Below are positions 62,420 to 64,000 of a stretch of DNA of 64,000 nucleotides, one piece after another. Made by a program: the position numbers and the translations under genes. This DNA is from Sporolactobacillus pectinivorans (GTDB lineage Bacteria; Bacillota; Bacilli; Bacillales; Sporolactobacillaceae). Position 1 is the first letter of the stretch. Every line of letters begins with the position of its first letter. The notes below the pieces were generated by a model. It was not told where the DNA came from. It saw nothing but the letters and a program-made list of their open reading frames with translations, and ran no database searches. The DNA lies in assembly GCF_002802965.1 (NCBI RefSeq), contig NZ_NXGA01000001.1:3100366-3164365 (forward strand), written 5' to 3'.

Positions 62420-64000
62420 TTAAGAAAAAATCCTGCCGGACCTGATTGACACATTTTCTGTGCCAAGCAGTCTGCGCATATTTTCTATAAAGTCACGATT
62501 CAGTGAAACCGAAAATTGAGGAGCCAGGGCCATCGTTTTCCCATCGCGTTCATAATAAAGAACTACCCGGTGGATGCCATTGGCGTTTCCTATGGCCGTT
62601 TTCAGCTGAACTAATATTTCCGGGCGATGATGTTTCCTGTCGATTTTAAAAAAGAGGACAGCATTCTTCTTTTGTAAGTAATTCTGTAAAGTTTCCGCAC
62701 GTACGACGTTAAGCTGGAGGCCTTCTTTCCTCTTTTTTTCGGATATACTGGCTTCAATAACCAACAGCCAGTCATTTTGGAGGATATTTTGATTTTTTTC
62801 AAAACACGCCGGGAAACAGACCGCATCTGCGGTTCCGGACTCATCGCTCAATGTCAGAAAAGCCATGGACTGGCCTGCTTTCGTCCGAATTATTTTCGAC
62901 TCCTCCACCAGCACGGCAAGATATACTATCCGGGATTGATGGGATTGATCCATCCGACCAGCCTGCCCGATCGTCAAAAATCCGGGAGGCATCCCTTTCC
63001 TGAACCGTTCCAGTGGATGGGAAGACAAATACATGCCGAGTGCTTCCCGCTCATAGTGAAGTTTTTCCTTGGACGTCAGAGGAGGGACTTGCGTATAATC
63101 CTCTTCCCTGCTATCCGTCAGCCGCAGCGTCCCCTGGCCGGCAATATTCTTCTGTTCTTCTTCCCCCGAGCGGATCGCAAGGTCAAGCGTTGCCAGTAAA
63201 ACTGCCCGATCCGTTCCGAATTCATCCATCGCCCCTGCAAAGATCATTGATTCAATGGCCTTCCTGTTCACCTTGCGTAACGACACTCTTCGGCAGAAAT
63301 CATAGAGTCCCTGGTAGGCACCGCCTGTTTCACGCTGGTTCAAGATTTCATCAATCGCGCCTCCACCCAGATTTTTTATCGCTGAAAGGCCGAAACGTAT
63401 TGCTCGTCCTGAAGGCTCGAAGGTTTTAAAGCTCTGATTAACCGATGGAGCAAGCAGTGCGATTTCCGATCTGCGTATTTCCTGCACAGCGGCATTCATT
63501 TTATCAGGATTCCCGGATATGCTTGAGAGGTGGCAAGCCATAAATGCCTGAGGATAGTGAGCTTTCAGATAGGCCAGCCGGTAGGACACGAAACCGTAGG
63601 CCACGGCATGCGACCGATTGAATCCATAATTTGCAAAACGGACAATCAGATCAAAAATCTGGCTGGCAGTTTCCAGGCTGTAATTATTTTTCTGGCTGCC
63701 ACTGAGAAAGTCTTTTTTCTGATCTTCCAGCATGTTTCTTTTCTTTTTCGCCACGGCCCGCCGCAGAATATCCGCCTGACCGAGTGAATAGCCCGCCATT
63801 TTTACGGCAATCTGCATGATTTGTTCCTGGTACACAATCACACCGTAAGTCGGTGCAAGTATCTCCTCCAGATCAGGGTGCGGATAGATGACCGGTTCAT
63901 CCCCGTGCTTCCGTCTGATATAACGATCAATGAATTGGACCGGGCCCGGCCGATACAGCGCAATAACAGCTACTACGTCCTCAAAGTCAGTAGGTTTCAA
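62420..64000 (-). CDS. dnaE: DNA polymerase III subunit alpha DnaE (C-terminal part; N-terminus outside window)
   Basis: The last 526 or so residues of a DnaE of the type that works with PolC in low-GC Gram-positives. Visible parts are the end of the palm/fingers domain (ALYRPGPVQFIDRYIRRKHG, PTYGVIVYQEQIMQIAVKMAGYSLGQADILRRAVAKKK), the helix-hairpin-helix region (FGLSAIKNLGGGAIDEI) and an OB-fold (LAVLVEESKIIRTKAGQSMAFLTLSDESG near 360 of this fragment). The frame runs off the right edge; the first Met shown in the window is not the start. It lies before accD as in Bacillus. Confidence 0.95.
   Translation of the reverse strand: MKPTDFEDVVAVIALYRPGPVQFIDRYIRRKHGDEPVIYPHPDLEEILAPTYGVIVYQEQIMQIAVKMAGYSLGQADILRRAVAKKKRNMLEDQKKDFLSGSQKNNYSLETASQIFDLIVRFANYGFNRSHAVAYGFVSYRLAYLKAHYPQAFMACHLSSISGNPDKMNAAVQEIRRSEIALLAPSVNQSFKTFEPSGRAIRFGLSAIKNLGGGAIDEILNQRETGGAYQGLYDFCRRVSLRKVNRKAIESMIFAGAMDEFGTDRAVLLATLDLAIRSGEEEQKNIAGQGTLRLTDSREEDYTQVPPLTSKEKLHYEREALGMYLSSHPLERFRKGMPPGFLTIGQAGRMDQSHQSRIVYLAVLVEESKIIRTKAGQSMAFLTLSDESGTADAVCFPACFEKNQNILQNDWLLVIEASISEKKRKEGLQLNVVRAETLQNYLQKKNAVLFFKIDRKHHRPEILVQLKTAIGNANGIHRVVLYYERDGKTMALAPQFSVSLNRDFIENMRRLLGTENVSIRSGRIFS

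Overview
The window reads as a chromosomal segment of a low-to-mid GC, endospore-forming member of the Bacillales. The main evidence is gene order. Reading the minus strand from right to left, dnaE-accD-accA-pfkA-pyk, citZ-icd-mdh, phoP-phoR, polA-mutM-coaE-nrdR-dnaB-dnaI-ytxC-thrS, infC-rpmI-rplT, trmH-like, pheS-pheT, cvpA-polX-mutS2, trxA, uvrC and lysC follow the Bacillus subtilis order. The spore genes sspI, ytxC, ytvI and a yrzI-like small gene support a spore former. Some genes found at these junctions in B. subtilis are missing (zapA, rnhC, gapB, speD), and pyruvate kinase lacks the extra C-terminal domain of Bacillus. A Sporolactobacillaceae-like lineage is my guess, not something shown by the sequence.

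Layout. 1-2.4 kb: the end of a BceAB-type peptide-antibiotic transporter. 2.5-5.8 kb: a TetR-controlled ABC-2 transporter operon with a perfect inverted repeat at its promoter. 5.9-20.2 kb: core genes in the order lysC (under a lysine riboswitch), uvrC, trxA, mutS2, polX, cvpA, pheT, pheS (under a T-box) and a SpoU methyltransferase. 20.3-23.2 kb: sspI, a glutathione peroxidase, a DedA-PAP2 fusion and a frameshifted gene. 23.4-28.8 kb: an accessory island with a LytTR response regulator, a minimal GHKL kinase and two half-size ABC exporters, with a 21-bp-period direct repeat in front of the exporter genes. 28.9-33.6 kb: a GNAT acetyltransferase, then the translation genes rplT, rpmI, infC (ATT start, L20-type leader) and thrS (T-box). 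34.2-35.1 kb: a DJ-1 protein and a cluster of very small genes with strong ribosome binding sites. 35.1-43.7 kb: DNA replication and repair genes. 43.7-50.1 kb: phoP-phoR and pstSCAB with a four-repeat Pho box. 50.3-51.8 kb: an IS1182-like element. 51.8-64 kb: TCA enzymes, ytvI, fxsA, a thioesterase, lower glycolysis, acetyl-CoA carboxyltransferase and the C-terminal half of dnaE.

How the parts work together. Most of the window is housekeeping with well-preserved RNA control: a lysine riboswitch on lysC, tRNA-sensing T-boxes on pheST and thrS, an L20-type leader on infC-rpmI-rplT, a CcpA-like site on citZ, and a Pho box that links PhoPR to the adjacent pst operon. The most unusual accessory content is the LytTR/GHKL/heterodimeric ABC exporter unit and the tiny-gene cluster at 34.4-35.0 kb. 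Three dispersed intergenic repeats (15.35, 19.30 and 38.70 kb) and a 20-bp tandem repeat (9.51-9.63 kb) fill several gaps between conserved genes. No CRISPR array, rRNA, tRNA or prophage was seen.
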